Positions 48,022 through 60,825 of a stretch of DNA of 64,000 nucleotides are shown here, in pieces. The position numbers were made by a program, and so were the translations under genes. The notes beneath the pieces are model-generated. The model had not been told where the DNA came from and did not search any database. It saw only the letters and a program-made list of their open reading frames with translations. Position 1 is the stretch's first letter, and each line of letters starts with the position of its first letter. Source of the stretch: Gnetum montanum (lineage: Eukaryota > Streptophyta > Gnetopsida > Gnetales > Gnetaceae); the NCBI GenBank assembly GCA_015680685.1, contig MNCI01022067.1, positions 276,693 through 340,692 of the forward strand, in the 5' to 3' direction.

Positions 48022-48712
48022 ATGTGGTTTCTAATTTTAAGCGCTATGCAACACATGATGACAGAAAGAGAAAAATTGATTAACTAATGAATAATGGAAA
48101 CAAAGTTTAAATTAGCCTAATGTAATGGTATCCACTCCTAACCATCCGTATATGTCTTGGACTTCATGGGGTTACTTCTAGGTTTACCAAGTATACGTCA
48201 CTGGTTGTGCAAAACAATACACCTCTGGGTGACCAAGTATTTACACTTAAATGCTCATGATTAAGGCATACACATTTGGCTTAACAACAGGAATAGTAAA
48301 CAATAATAAATAGAAATGTTTAACTAAAGAAAGCATTAAATAATTAAAGTAATAATATTAATCTAAGTGGATGCTACAATGATAAAAGTAATATCAATCT
48401 TTATTACTAGTCATGTAATGTGTCCAAGTACATCACACTCAAACAAAGGTGTCATACGATTACAAACATCACACTATGGGCATGCACTGGGAATAACAGA
48501 CTTAAAAGAAAGAAGCTTAAAACTAACTATTTCTCAGATCTAAGCTAAAAACTATCTCATCCAAAAGCCCAAGTGCAGTATTTATAGGTGATGTCCATAT
48601 GAGGCAACGTCGAGTATTAGATGTCGCTTATTAGCCCTGATGTCGAGTACACAATGTTGAAACTCCAACGTCACGTATCCAACATTAGAGCCCATTAAAT
48701 CACATCTCATCA
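48022..48712 (-). repeat. A5 3' LTR, missing the end of U5
   Basis: Minus strand starts TGATGAGATGTGATTT (48712) with the purine tract TGAGGG before it. TATAAATA lies at 48579-48586, preceded by GATGTCGAGTACACAATG and CGACATC/GACGTT words. The low-coordinate end lacks about 200 bp of U5 compared with A3, so 48022 is a break and not a normal LTR end. Confidence 0.75.
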
Positions 48713-48916
48713 TACCCTCATGATTGAATGAAAACTCATCCTTGAGTTAAACAAAAATGAGGAACAAGTTCTTTACAAAATATTGGGCAGGTATGGGATT
48801 ATTGACTAACTCCAACAATGGACAAAATAGTTGACTCTTCACATGCTGCAGTGGTGTAGTAAAAAGATGAAACACATTATTACAAAACGAGACAAGAAAA
48901 AACAAGGCTGAAAGGC

Positions 48917-51653
48917 TCAAGTAGTACCTAGAGGTGGTGGCTCTTCCATTGGTTGCTTCCTTTTTTCATCAATCCATTGGAATTTATAATGGTTGAGCAA
49001 GACCTACAATTTTCCTTCCTTTGTCCTTGGGTCGTGCACCATCCAAGCTACTATGTCAATGTGTGCTAGTACTAGTAGCTCCCAAGGACATGGAAATTGT
49101 GGAAACATTTGTTTTATCTTGATGTACCATGCCTCAAACTATTGTCATTCCTCCTCAAAGGTCTTAGCTTTATTCCTTAGCTCATAATAGTCTGTCAATC
49201 TTTGAGCTAGGTTCATTGCTACATCTTTCTATCCCCGATAGCTAGCTTTGACCATCTCTAATTCTAAGTTTGCCACTTGTAACTTTTGCAAAGCATCCTT
49301 TCGATCTGCGAATGCCTTCTCATACAGTGCATAGGTGGTCACCACTTGCTTCTCCAACTCACTTTGGGGATGACCTACTATTAACATAGCAAGGTTGGCA
49401 TATCTTAGGTTAGCCAACACCATGTGTTCCTTCAAATCTTCTATCTGCAAGTCCTTATTTTTAACTTCCACTTGTTGGACCATGGCATAATTGTCCAAAA
49501 TAGCCTACCATTAAGAATTTTGTGCTGCTAAGGAGTTGATGTGTCTCTTGGCCATCTTGATTTCCTTCTCATTAATTTCCTTATACATGTCAACTTGGTT
49601 TTGAAAGTGTTCTTTTAACTTCTCATGTTTCTTGGCCTAATTTTGCCATGTGCTGATCTCAATTACTATCTTTTAATGAATAGTGTGTACCTCCTCCACA
49701 GAGAGGGCTCTATTTTCTCAAACCAACTAACTCATATCCTGATTGACCCTCACCAGTTGTTCCCTCAATTGGTGGACACTCTCTTCCAAGATGTTTTTTT
49801 ACTTTTTCACAGTGGTCAATCGAGCATTCTCTTTAGCAAGCTACTTGTTTTCTTCTTAAATATTAGTTAATGCCTTTTTATGTTCATGAATTCATGTATC
49901 TACAGTGGAGGCATTCCATACTACCATCTCCTTTACTTACTCTACAGTTGCTCTTTCCTTTTCTAGCTTAGTAAGCTTCTTCGTTCAAAACTTCTTTAGT
50001 TGGTCTAGTGTGATGAAATGGGTAGGATCTTGTTGTTCAATGTGTAGGGCAACCAACTCTTCTTACAATCTTTGCACCTCAACTTCTGCATGCTTTGCCT
50101 TGACCTTAGCCATGACCAACTTTCCTTTTGTAGTGATGAGGTTTGATTGTGCTGTAGTGACATCGCTAGGGATGTTGAACAGAGTGGTCATCACTTGACC
50201 TTTCTACATAAAATGATCAAGTATATCCTCATGCACTGCAAGAGTCATTGAGGTCCCAACTAGCATTTGTGCATCTCTTATTCCTACCAAATCAATCGGA
50301 GGCATAATAGGAACATTGGATAATTCCTTGATGTGATTAGTGATCACCTTTGCTGTGCCTACTACATCCTCATGTTGTAGCACCACAACTGTGGTGCCTT
50401 CTCTTATTTTCAATGTGACTTGAAAGGATGCAACATTTCTAGAAATCTGGCATGACCATTGGGATCCCCCTCCTCCTGACTAAATCAAGATCTTCCCCTT
50501 TGTTAGATCAGCTGATACAGTGGACCATACAACATCATCCATAACCCGGAAGAGATTAGCCTCATCCCTGCTCCCTTAGCTGATGGCCTTAGCAATTCTT
50601 TTTAGGTGGCTCATTAATAGTCTATAATCTTGCGATGGTAGTGGTGAAGCTTGTACTAGCGGGTGATACTCAGGTTCTTATTATGTTTTAGTTCTTGGTC
50701 CTGTCTCCTTTTAAGCTTCTTGCTCCTCACCAAAATATTTGCTTGGTGCTGCAGTTTTGAGGAGCTCTACAAAAGAGGCGTGCTGAGCCTTTTTAAGGAT
50801 ATCATTAGTATATCCTAAGATTCCCATGCGCTTGCACAGCTTTATAATTAGATAGGGAAATGAAAGTGTTGGTCTCCCTGACTTCATTTCTTCAAACTAC
50901 CATTGGATTTTTGTGAAATAATATTAAGGAAGATTAACTAAAATTTTTTCCATTAAATGGAACTTTCCCTAGCTGCATAAGTGGAAATGCAATTGAGCCC
51001 TTTGGTGAAAAATAGGTGGTATGTCCCGATCTTGAAGTAAGTTCTCTCTTCCAAGGTCATCTCATGGTATGAATTATCTTCTTTTCCATACACCCACTTC
51101 AGCCATAGTCTCTTCGTTTTGGGGTTAGACCTAGTAGAAAGGTGAGCAACCTTGGCTCCTTCATTGGGCAGGTTGAGAGTTATAGCTATATCTTTGACTG
51201 CGTAAGAGAGACTCACCCCACAAATATTCACAGTGGTACCCTCAACCTTATTATGCTAGAATTGATAAACTTCCCCCAGGTACCATTCACCATTGTCAAA
51301 TAGGATCGACCACAATGGGGATGATTTGATTTGTGTCACCACCACTTTAGAAGTGAATTCCATGAATGGACCAAAGTTTATTTCCATATTGACCGAGGCC
51401 AATGTGGACTTTTTTAAAATAGTAGCAAGGTAGTTAGGGGGCAACATGAGATGTTGTCCCTATTCAAGAGCTAGTACTTCTACTACCTCACCTTGGGCCA
51501 ATTGCTCAATAGCAAGGGCCTCTTGATGGATACTAAAAGATTGGGCTTCTTGTTTAGCATGTTCCACTTGTTCTCCTTGTTGACTACAACCACCATGTGG
51601 GTGCTTAAGGGCTCTCTACAAGGGTTCACCCTAAGCACCTCTTTTGGGACCAT
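48917..51653 (-). pseudogene. A5 third ORF, homologous to A2 13811-16559
   Basis: Starts MVPKEVLRV directly after the intron acceptor and ends EEPPPLGTT at 48917, 2737 bp against 2749 bp in A2. Shared blocks are EINFGPFMEFTSKVVVTQ (near 51360), NGEWYLGEVYQF, AITLNLPNEGAK, TYFKIGTYHLFF, a LSFPYLIIKLCKRMG motif (near 50860), a coiled-coil region including QIEDLKEHMVLANLRYANLA (49229-49498), and WMVHDPRTKEGK near 49030. Stops and shifts break it. The C-terminal Glu/Pro-rich end is also shared. A secreted or membrane role is not supported by any visible signal peptide. The long coiled coil suggests self-assembly or partner binding, as inference only. Confidence 0.7.
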
Positions 51654-51966
51654 CTGTAATCAAATGGAAACCAAGTGTTACTAAGGTGATGTTTATTATC
51701 ATCTATCAACTCATACCTTACTCATAACCTTAGTTCATTAAGCTCATTATACATATGATTGCGGGGTTAAGAAAATTTTCAAGAAAATTCCCCCAAAAAG
51801 TATTTATCTCTTCTACAACCCATTGCAACTAGTTCCTTTTTCATTATATGGGGCTTAAAATAATGGTGTTAGGCCTAAGGGTTAGAAAAATTGGACGTCT
51901 AGCATTATCGTTAATGATTTTTCATTATAAGTCCTATAGTTTTTAACATTCTTACACTTAGAATAC
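51654..51966 (-). other. Leader intron of the A5 third ORF
   Basis: Minus strand: donor GGAAG|GTATTC at 51967/51966 and acceptor GATTACAG next to ATG at 51653. 313 nt, close to the 307-nt intron of A2. Confidence 0.65.
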
Positions 51967-52211
51967 CTTCCGGGTGATAGCAAATTTTAACAGATCAATG
52001 CAAAGTTTGCACACATGCACCCCCACCACCACAACTAAGTTAAACACTCCGAGTTCAGATAAATTCAAATGGTACGAAAATCATAGCATTAGAGAGCTAG
52101 ATATCACAAGTGGAAGATGGAGGCATAGAGCTCTAAGTCACAAGAAAAAAATACAACTCCCTTAGCAACAAATGAGAGAAATGCAACTGGTTCATGTTGT
52201 GCAGAGTCAAC

Positions 52212-52262
52212 TATTTATACTTTTTTAAGACCTGATGTTGGGTACACAATGTTGAGGTCCAA
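52212..52262 (-). promoter_or_regulatory. Internal promoter of the A5 third ORF
   Basis: TATAAATA on the minus strand (52212-52219) is preceded by a 30-bp module at 52231-52260 that is nearly identical to the A5 LTR module at 48636-48667 (shared GTACACAATGTTGA on the plus strand). The module lies in the same position relative to the TATA box in both. Confidence 0.65.
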
Positions 52263-53760
52263 AAATTATGATTTTGATGGGGCCAAAGGGTATGCAAACT
52301 AAAGCTCTAGGTTTGATTGGAAGGTTGAATGTTAAATTTTGTAGTTTGGGTAAGTGAAAAAATTAATTGGAGGTACTGAAGGTAGGATAGGATGAAGTCT
52401 TCAATGGTAAAAGTACGAGAATGAACAAGAAAAAAGGCATTGAGAGATTGATTGTAGGATAGAGTATGTTCATGATAAGGGAAATAGAAAAATATAACAA
52501 TTGGAGTGCATGGAAGGTAAAAAAATGATGTAGTCATGTTAAACAAGTACAAGTCACAAAAGGTACATAGGTGGATCCTCCCCAAAGTAGGCTCTAGCCT
52601 ATGATGCCCTTGCATAACCATGCTGAAAATGTCTATAGGTACTAGAGGAGTTGAATGCAACTCATACTTGTGAAACAAAACACACATGTTAAAACCACCA
52701 AATTGAGATAATTACTCCATGTTACACAAAACCATAAGGTATGAACATTCAAATAATGAGATGGAATAGACCGAAGAAGGAATTGTAAGAATCAGGACAT
52801 GAGGTGTTGTACCATGTTCATAATGAAACCTTATGTGTTATTAATGGTTAGATAACCATGTGTCCTTTCTTCCAAGATTCAAACCAAGTCCAGACCACCT
52901 TCAGTGAAACTACATTGTTTCATCCCATCGATAAATAACCATAAGATTATCAAAGTTGCGAGGAGTAACATCACTTGGTGTTTTGTCCACGAGAGGAGCA
53001 TTATTATGGCACAATTATTATTTTTGTTTTTGGTTTTTTTTATTAATGGTTTTGAGAAGTCGCCAACCTTCAGGTATGGGTACATGTCATTCTAGTGGGA
53101 CCCACAGAATTTTATTCAATGCTAGGTAAAGTCGCTCTTACTTCCATTTTTCATAAGATCTACAAGGATATGGTTACAACCTCATCAACATGATAGAACA
53201 CATAGAAGTAGCCAAAGGAAATCCACAAATCCCCGTGATGTCACACCTGTTGCATTCTGTCTTGGTTCTACACTCTTCCATCCAAACACAATGGTTATGA
53301 AGTTATTTAGAGTTTGGATGATGAAAAAGATTACCATTATGACCAGAGCAAGAACCTCTTATTAATGAAATTGGTGAATGGATGTCATAGTCTCAATGTC
53401 TGAATAATCAATCCCTTATGATTTGACAACATAGAGAATAAAACCTCACCTCCATGGGCAACATGATGAACAGCAAGATTAGATACAAGGAAAATTAAAA
53501 CAACTAGAAAATGTAGAAAAAGTAGGAAGAATAGCAAAATGATAAAAAATTATAAAATAAAAAGATAAAAAGCACTTAAAAATCTAGAAGATTAGAATGG
53601 GGGGTAACCCCCATGACTAAACATTTGGTCATGGTTAGGATTAATAAGTGGATGAAAAGGATCCATGCATGTATGAAACGTTGGAAACCCTTCATGCCCC
53701 AGCCACTGGATGCCTATTGAGGGTATGGTGGCTAGGTAGAAAAATTGTTGATCACATACC
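52263..53760 (-). other. A5 spacer between pol position and internal promoter
   Basis: Homologous to the A2 spacer (minus strand near 52550-52620 and near 53590-53620 aligns with A2 near 12960-13050 and 11750-11780). No coding seen. Confidence 0.5.
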
Positions 53761-54121
53761 TAATTATTATATGTAGGGTGGGATAGGATATAAGGTGTGT
53801 TAATAGTATGGATGATTGGCCCACAATAGCACCCTTGAGTATGAGATGGTATGCATGGATTTGTTTGTCTCTCCACATTTGTAGATTCATTGGTTGGATG
53901 TGGGATTAGAGCATGGACAGATGGTAACCTTATGTATAATAGGATGATGTTGGTTTAGATAAGGAAGGTGGTACACTAGATTGGCCTTGTGCTAGCTCAG
54001 ATGGTGTGGTGGGTCCATGCATAGTTTACCTCATCTTATGACCTTTTCTCTAGAAGGGATGTTTTTGGTGTTGCAGTTGGGACCCACTAGTGTCCATGTG
54101 TCTTTGCACATTTGCAACACA
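53761..54121. other. Unassigned segment before the assembly gap
   Basis: No similarity recognised. Lies where A5 pol would be expected. Confidence 0.3.
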
Positions 54122-54382
54122 NNNNNNNNNNNNNNNNNNNNNNNNNNNNNNNNNNNNNNNNNNNNNNNNNNNNNNNNNNNNNNNNNNNNNNNNNNNNNNN
54201 NNNNNNNNNNNNNNNNNNNNNNNNNNNNNNNNNNNNNNNNNNNNNNNNNNNNNNNNNNNNNNNNNNNNNNNNNNNNNNNNNNNNNNNNNNNNNNNNNNNN
54301 NNNNNNNNNNNNNNNNNNNNNNNNNNNNNNNNNNNNNNNNNNNNNNNNNNNNNNNNNNNNNNNNNNNNNNNNNNNNNNNNNN
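54122..54382. other. Assembly gap, 261 N
   Basis: A run of N. Open frames across it are artefacts. Confidence 1.
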
Positions 54383-55337
54383 GTTTCCAACTATTTCTTG
54401 GTTCTATGTCCCTCATTTATTGTGATTTCTTGGCTTATGTTGCATAATCTTCTCCATGACTATTTCAACAAGATTTGTGACATTTTCATTTATCCATTTA
54501 GACATCCTATTGAATTTTGCTTCTAGATCATCAATAGACTCCTCTATTAACAAAGTTTGTTGCAAAATCACCTTATCAAAGGTGGTTTCATTTTTCTTAC
54601 CATAAATTTGGACCTCCTTCGATTGAAGAGTTGGGTCCCATTGATGTTCTTGACATTCTCCCACTTGCACATCTGTTCTTGTTCTTTTGCCATATGTTCT
54701 ATTATCTCTTTGACTTGATGGGCTTCGAGCTCATATAGTTCCCCTAAGGCATACATCCCAAGGATCACCCTTGTTTCATTATGAAGCCCATCTATGATGT
54801 GATAAAGTTTCTCTTCCTTGGAGAAACCATGGCTTGGGCATCGATTTAGTAAGGCATAATATCTATCTAAGGCCATGTCCAAGGATTCATGTTGTTCTTG
54901 TTTCCATTCTTGGATTTGTCTCCTTAGATTGGACACTTTTTTATAGGTTTGGTATCTCTCGTTGAAAAGTTTCAACATTGTGGACCATCATCAAATTGAA
55001 TTTGGACTCAACGATCTATACCACCCTTCAACTCTATCAATTAGTGTCCTAGGAAAGAGCTTAAGCTTTTTCCATCCACTTTCAATGTTGTAGAAAGCAC
55101 AAGCATCATGGAAGGCTTGTAAACGATGTTGTAGATCTGAATCATAGCCTCCTGCAAATTTCATAATATTATTCATGTCTAGCTTAGGTAAATGACTTTG
55201 TTTGTGATGCCTGCGAGATATCATAACTGCCTCTATGATATGCATTAGGCTCTTAGTGGCCAATAAGGGTTCATCGACATCAAACAAATCATGAGGAAAA
55301 TTTCTATGTTCATGGTGACTTCTTTGACTTTTCCCAT
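54383..55337 (-). pseudogene. Family-A gag fragment, probably A5
   Basis: Minus strand: DVDEPLLATKSLMHIIEAV, then LDMNNIMKFAGGYDSDLQHR, KLKLFPRTLIDRVEGWYRSL, LFNERYQTYKKVSNLRRQIQ, NRCPSHGFSKEEKLYHIIDG and GMYALGELYELEAHQV. This is the same order as A1 gag, with frameshifts. It is cut at its N-terminal side by B at 55338 and runs into the gap at its C-terminal side. Confidence 0.75.
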
Positions 55338-57567
55338 TGAAACACCACTAATTTTGGCCTAACACTTTGAAAAAAGAACAACTTAAGCCCTTTCAAGCAT
55401 TCGGGAGGAAAAATTTAACTAAGGCATGAAACTCAAGTCCAGGTTGCTCAAGCTAGCTTGATCACACTGTTAAGCTAGCTTGCCCTCAGCGTGAGCAGCT
55501 CCAATAGTTTCAAAATCAAATAAAAAGTGGTTCAAATTTGAGGGTGCAAGCCATCCTCAAGAGCCTCTGATGTCCACTCCAAGTCTCAGCATTTATCAAG
55601 CCAAACTACATAGTTTTTGCAGGTCACGTTGGGTAGTCATGTTGGGCCTGACCACAGCGTGACCAACTATGGGAGCCCCAAAACTGAGCCAAAATGACTT
55701 GATTTCAAGGCTGCAAGTCATCCTCAGGGTCCACTATTGATAACTATGGGTCCCAGCCTTCTGAAATTCCAGATTTCAACTCAAAATTGCAATTTTTTAG
55801 GTCACACTGTAGGTCATACTGCAGGTCACGCTGGGTAGTCATGCTGGGCGTGACCACAGTGTGAACAACTCTGGGAGCCCCAAAACTAAGCCAAAATGAC
55901 TTGATTTGAAGGGTGAAAGTCATCCTCAGGGTCCACTATTGATAACTATGGGTCCTAGCCTTCAAAAATTCCACATTTCAGCTCAAAATTGCAAGTTTTG
56001 AGGTCACACTGCAAGTCATACTGCAGGTCACGCTGGGCAGTCATGCTGGGCGTGACCAACTCTGGGAGCCCCAAAACTGAGCCAAAATGGCTTGATTTCA
56101 AGGGTTTAAGTCATCCTCAGGGTACACTATTGACAACTATGGGTCCCAGCCTTCAGAAATTCTATATTTCAGCTCAAAATTGCAAGTTTTTGAGGTCACA
56201 CTGCAGGTCACGCTGGGCAGTCATGCTGGGCGTGACCACAACGTGACCTACCCAAAACGGATCCAAATCAAACACATTCAAACTCAAATTTACAGATCCA
56301 AATCACACACAGGCAATGCAATAGTTTTTCTTAAAAAAAGACTTCAAAAATTCTGAATTTTGTGTCAAAAATTGCATTTTTTCTCACCTCACGCTCAGGT
56401 CACGTTGGGGTCACGCCCAACATGACTGCCCAGCGTGACTGTAGCATGACTTCCAGTCACACTTGCACAAAGATGCTTCAAACGCATGCTGAAGACATGT
56501 GAAAGCCTAGAAAACTCATGTTGGAAGCCCTGGTCAAACAAAGATGCCTCAAATAGCCTCAAATTGACATCTCGACATCCTAGAGCAGTTGGTCCATGGT
56601 TAAGTGAGTGGGGGTCGAATTTCTCTTGTTGTACATTTTGTTGTAAATCCACATGTGTGGGCGTGTCAGGATCTCATGTGTAAATTAAATGTACTTTCAT
56701 GGGCTTGAATAACCCATAAATTGTAAAATGCAATGTACTTGGTCAAGAATGTAGCTTGCCGACACACATCCAACTCGTGTACAACTGTCCGACACACATC
56801 CAACTCTCACCAGCATGCATCCAACTCGAGCACAACTTTCCATTAGACACATGTCACTAGATCCTCTTTCCTCTCATCTCCTAGCCATTGATTCCATTCT
56901 TAAATTCTATGTTCGAGCCTAGCCCAACCCTATAAATACCCTGTCAATTCACATAAATTGGGTTGGCAATTGGAGACACTGGCAATTCTGAAAAAGTACA
57001 AAACTTGCAATCCTTGGGCACTTGGCACACCTAATTGTTGGCATCCAAGAATTTCTCACATTCATCACATCACATCATCACATCATCATGTTATCATGTT
57101 ACATCACCCCAGGGCTAGGCGTTCGACCTGCCATCTACACATAGCTACACTTTGACCGGTGCACATCTAAGCAATACATTATTTCCGTTTTGCCAACCAA
57201 ACATTATTTTCATTTTCTATTTTATGTTCTGTTTACATTTCTGCTTACGTTCAGTTTACACATTCAGTTTAGTTTACGTCTTGTTTACACCTTATGTTTA
57301 CATTTACGTCTTACATCTCATGGCTCATGTTTACATTTTACGCGCATTCACATGTTTTAAGACATCGTTTACGATAACCCCAGCATAAGCCGTAGCTTAC
57401 ACTCGGGGAAGTCCTTGGTTGATTTGCGTGCAAATCATCCAAGGCACTCTGCTTTTGTTCCCTTTTCTAGCTTGCCCTCAAGTGAAGGCAGGGTTGGCTA
57501 TGCCTTCCTGATGATCTTTGGGTGTCTGTTTCCTTCCAACCTTACACCGACAATTTAGGTTAGTACA
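55338..57567 (+). repeat. B 5' LTR
   Basis: Proposed from TGAAACACCAC (55338), where A5 gag homology ends, to GTACA (57567), six bases before the primer site. TATAAATA at 56931-56938. U3 holds three tandem copies of an approximately 200-bp unit. The R-U5 part ends in a C/T-rich stretch with TTCCTTCCAACC. Confidence 0.6.
55600..56260 (+). repeat. Tandem units of about 200 bp in B U3, rich in GGTCACGCTG
   Basis: AGCCAAAATGACTTGATTT-like unit starts at about 55686, 55888 and 56079 (period 191-202 bp). Each unit includes CCTCAGGGTCCACTATTGA, AGCTCAAAATTGCAAG-like text and a block of GGTCACACTG, GGTCATACTG, GGTCACGCTG and GGGCGTGACC. Confidence 0.8.
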
Positions 57568-57572
57568 GTGTT

Positions 57573-57589
57573 TGGCGCTAGAAGGAGGG
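57573..57589 (+). promoter_or_regulatory. B primer-binding site
   Basis: TGGCGCTAGAAGGAGGG. The TGG start matches a tRNA CCA end. The donor tRNA differs from that of family A; I do not assign it. Confidence 0.65.
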
Positions 57590-57669
57590 CCAACTTGCTT
57601 TTTTTTTGTTAAAACATAGATCATGCTACCTATTAAAACTTTTTCATCTTATCCTGTGAGTCTCCTATC

Positions 57670-58020
57670 CCTATTGGTCACTCTGAGCTTGTCCTATTGG
57701 TCATGCTGAGCTTATCCTGTTGGTCACGCTGAGCTTGTCTTGTTGGTCACGCTGAGCTTATCCTTGTTGGTCATGCTGAGCTTGTCCTGTTGGTCACGAT
57801 GAGCTTGTCTTGTTGGTCACGCTGAGCTTGTCCTGTTGGTCACACTGAGCTTGTCCTGTTGGTCATGCTGAGCTTGTCCCTATTGATCACGCTGAGCTTA
57901 TCCTATTGGTCATACTGAGCTTGTCCTTGTTGGTCATGATGAGCTTGTCCTGTTGGTCATGCTGAGCTTGTCCCTGTTGGTCACGTTGAGCTTGTCCCTG
58001 TTGGTCATGCTGAGGTTTGA
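57670..58020 (+). repeat. Leader minisatellite of B, 23-24-bp units, about 15 copies
   Basis: Consensus TTGGTCACGCTGAGCTTGTC plus three or four bases. Variation is concentrated at the CG of CACGCTG (CATG or CACA), as expected from methylated CpG decay. Lies between the primer site and gag. Confidence 0.9.
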
Positions 58021-58209
58021 TCAGTTTGATCACGCTGTGTTTGTGTCACACCGATCATGGTGCAACTACTTACAATCCAATCCCATTCATCTAGCCCAGT
58101 CTGCTCACGTTCATCATGGAATCCTTCCAAATCAATCCAGTAACACTACGAATCGCTGAAACTTCGAACCCTGTGACTGCTACAAAATCCATAATTGTCA
58201 TTGAATAGG

Positions 58210-60825
58210 TAAACCCTCAAGGTCCTACACGCAAATCACTTAGGATACAGGGCAAAGAACCTACCTATGCCACTCTTACACCTAAACAGTACAACTTCAT
58301 ATGTGTCAAAATCCAAGCCAACCTACCTATCGACCATATATAAAGGAAAGCAAAATGAGACTATGAACTTATCCACAAGGGAGGTCGTGAGTTCATCCCT
58401 TCAACATTTGACATAATACCACTCTCTAAACACCATCATAGACTCATATCCCAACTTCTCATGGCTAGAAGTCAAGCCTTACAGCTACCTCCCATAGATC
58501 CTTAAGATGAAGAAGATGACTTTGCAGCCCAATCTGAACATGGAGAATCAGACCATACCGTTAGCCCCCATGCCCATACAAACCTACTATTTCAACCATT
58601 CATGGAAGAAAAAATATTTTCACCACCAGCTTCCTTACGGGAAGTAGCCATTCCCATTCCATCTTCTCCAAGTTTAACGTTCAAACTAACACATCTACTT
58701 CCGTCATACCATTGCAAACACAATCCCAACAGACTAATGTAGGAATGACTTCTCGACCTTAAGTGATTGGAATGCCATCGGTCATACCTGCTTTCATGTC
58801 CATCCATTATGTACCTCAAGTGCAAATCCAACAAACACCAACGATCACTTCACAACCTGTGACTGGGCAGTGGGTCCCACTGGCTATTCAACAAAACTCG
58901 TCTACTCATTATAGTGTACCACATCCCATAATCTCAGCCCCGAATGCTGTCTTGCCACAACAAACAATAGTCCAACAACCTCTTTTTCCACAAATGATGC
59001 CACAATCGAGTCATTATTAATTACCATCAACCCAAACCGCCAATCTACCTACCGCCCAAGAATGGGCAAACACAAAAAAATGATGCACTCCTTGGTAGAG
59101 GAATTAAAATGCCTTAGAACTTTGAACAATGAGGAAGTCAAAGTACTAGATTTCTATCAAGATGACCTGATTGACCCCTCAGTTCCACCCTTAACTTTGC
59201 CAAAGGGAGTCTCGTTACCTCAGTTTACCAAGTACAATGGAGAGGAAGACCCAAATGCCCACCTAGTGACATTTCGAACTAAAATTCTTTTGCTTCAGGC
59301 ATGGCCCCATGTAATTCTGCATGTATTTGCTATGTCCTTAGTAGGAAGAGCCTTAGACTGGTACCAAGCCTTACCCCATAGCTCTATATCTTCTCTGGAG
59401 GATTTGTTGCACCAATTTGTCACCCGTTTCAAATACAATCTAAAACCTGAAGCCATGTTAGATAGCTTGATTTAAATTAAACAAGAACCTTTAGAGCCAG
59501 CAGAGAAGTTTATCCAAAGGTGGAGCGTCACCCTGAATGAACTTCATGAACCTATTCCTAAAACATATTTGCTTACCATCCTTAAGGCGGCTGTAAATGA
59601 CTTCATTAAATCAAGGCTTTATTATCTAAAACCTTGTACTCTGAGTCAGGCATTTGTACAAATTAAAGACATATAAGAGGCTACACAAACAAGTAATGAC
59701 CCAACCTACTCAACCTTTAGGAGCTAACACATGAGGAAAGATAAATCCAAAACAACGGTAGCAACAGTGGCTAAAATAGCCCGACCTAGTCACCCAAGAC
59801 AAAATGGAAAACAACCCGTTGTTCCAAACAACTATGAAAGAAGCACACCCACTCCCACACCTAAAAATTATTCAAATAGAAATAACAAGACACGTCATGC
59901 CCGTACCTTCGAAAGGAAAGACCCCGCTCAATACACACCATTGCCCATGAACCCTTCACAACTACTTGATCAACTTCTAAAGGCTGGGCTAATTCAACAC
60001 AAACAAATATCTCCTGCTGCCTCGCAAAGACATAATCGCATTTGCGAATTAGCCAAAAATCCAGCCTTAGCAATAGCCAATGAACCTCCCATTCCAAAAG
60101 GCTTTAGGTTGGATAGGTTTTGTGAATATCACCAATGGTGTGATCATGGGACTGATTACTACTTTACGTTGAAACAAGACATACAATGCATGATTGATAG
60201 GGGTGAAGTGGTGTTCGACAAGACAAACCCAGTAAGACCCCAAAACCAATCCATGGGGCTCTACAAGGATCCTCTCGATACCAATACCAATCATGCACCA
60301 TATGTGATTAATACTATCCATGTGGAAGATAGAAAAGACATTCCTCAAAAAAAATTTGTGATTTGCTGGCATTCAGAAAACACACCTACCCAAACATATC
60401 CTCAAACCCCTTTCACCATGCGCACATCCCCCACACCATCAAAACCATTCATCATCTGCATACCTCCTTCGGTTGCCACCACATCCACACCATCTGAAAA
60501 CAGATCCATTCCCTTTGTGATCCGGGTGCCAAAACACCTTGGCGCACAACCTGCCTCCACTTCTCGACAACCTTTGCGAGAACGTCTTGCCGATAGGCTA
60601 ATAAGAGAATGCCTGGAAAGAGAAAAAAGAGAGCGCATGCAGAGAGAAATCCATGGACACAAATTAGGACCGCCAAAGCCTACACCGCTAAATGCTGTTC
60701 CTATGGGTCCATCCACTAATAAGCCTAGTACGAGTCATCAAAACGAGGATAATGTCATGAGTCATGTTCCAAACCCAGCATCTTCAGTAAAAAACCCTCC
60801 ACGGGAAATACGAATGCTGGGTTAA
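58210..60825 (+). pseudogene. B gag, a few stops and one frameshift
   Basis: The N-terminal part has LTPKQYNFICVKIQANLPID and GGREFIPSTFDIIPLSKHHH, then a Gln/Pro-rich linker after a frameshift near 58730. The gag core lies at 59150-59640 (FTKYNGEEDPNAHLVTFRTK, GRALDWYQALPHSSISSLED, EKFIQRWSVTLNEL), with stops at 59473 and near 59676. The C-terminal part (59731-60825, open for 364 codons) has the box FCEYHQWCDHGTDYYFTLKQ with the last Cys replaced, and a basic Arg/Glu-rich segment RLIRECLEREKRERMQREI. A TAA at 60823 separates it from protease in the same frame. Confidence 0.7.

Larger units (their letters stand above)
48022..55337 (-). mobile_element. Athila-like element A5: 3' LTR, third ORF, internal promoter, gag; pol not visible
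   Basis: On the minus strand the visible order from high to low coordinate is gag (55337-54383), assembly gap, unassigned segment, spacer homologous to A2 11750-13300, internal promoter, leader intron, third ORF, purine tract and a truncated LTR. RT and integrase are absent between gag and spacer. Either A5 lost pol, or the gap hides a misjoin or two separate elements. B cuts the gag at 55338. Confidence 0.65.

Noticed and set aside
54017-54526. Long open frames across the N run
   Set aside because: They exist only because N codons are not stops.
57061-57110. CATCA-rich stretch as a CRISPR-like or regulatory array
   Set aside because: Low-complexity microsatellite-like text in the B LTR without spacers.
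59861-60716. Minus-strand frames in B gag
   Set aside because: Antisense shadows of the 364-codon gag frame.
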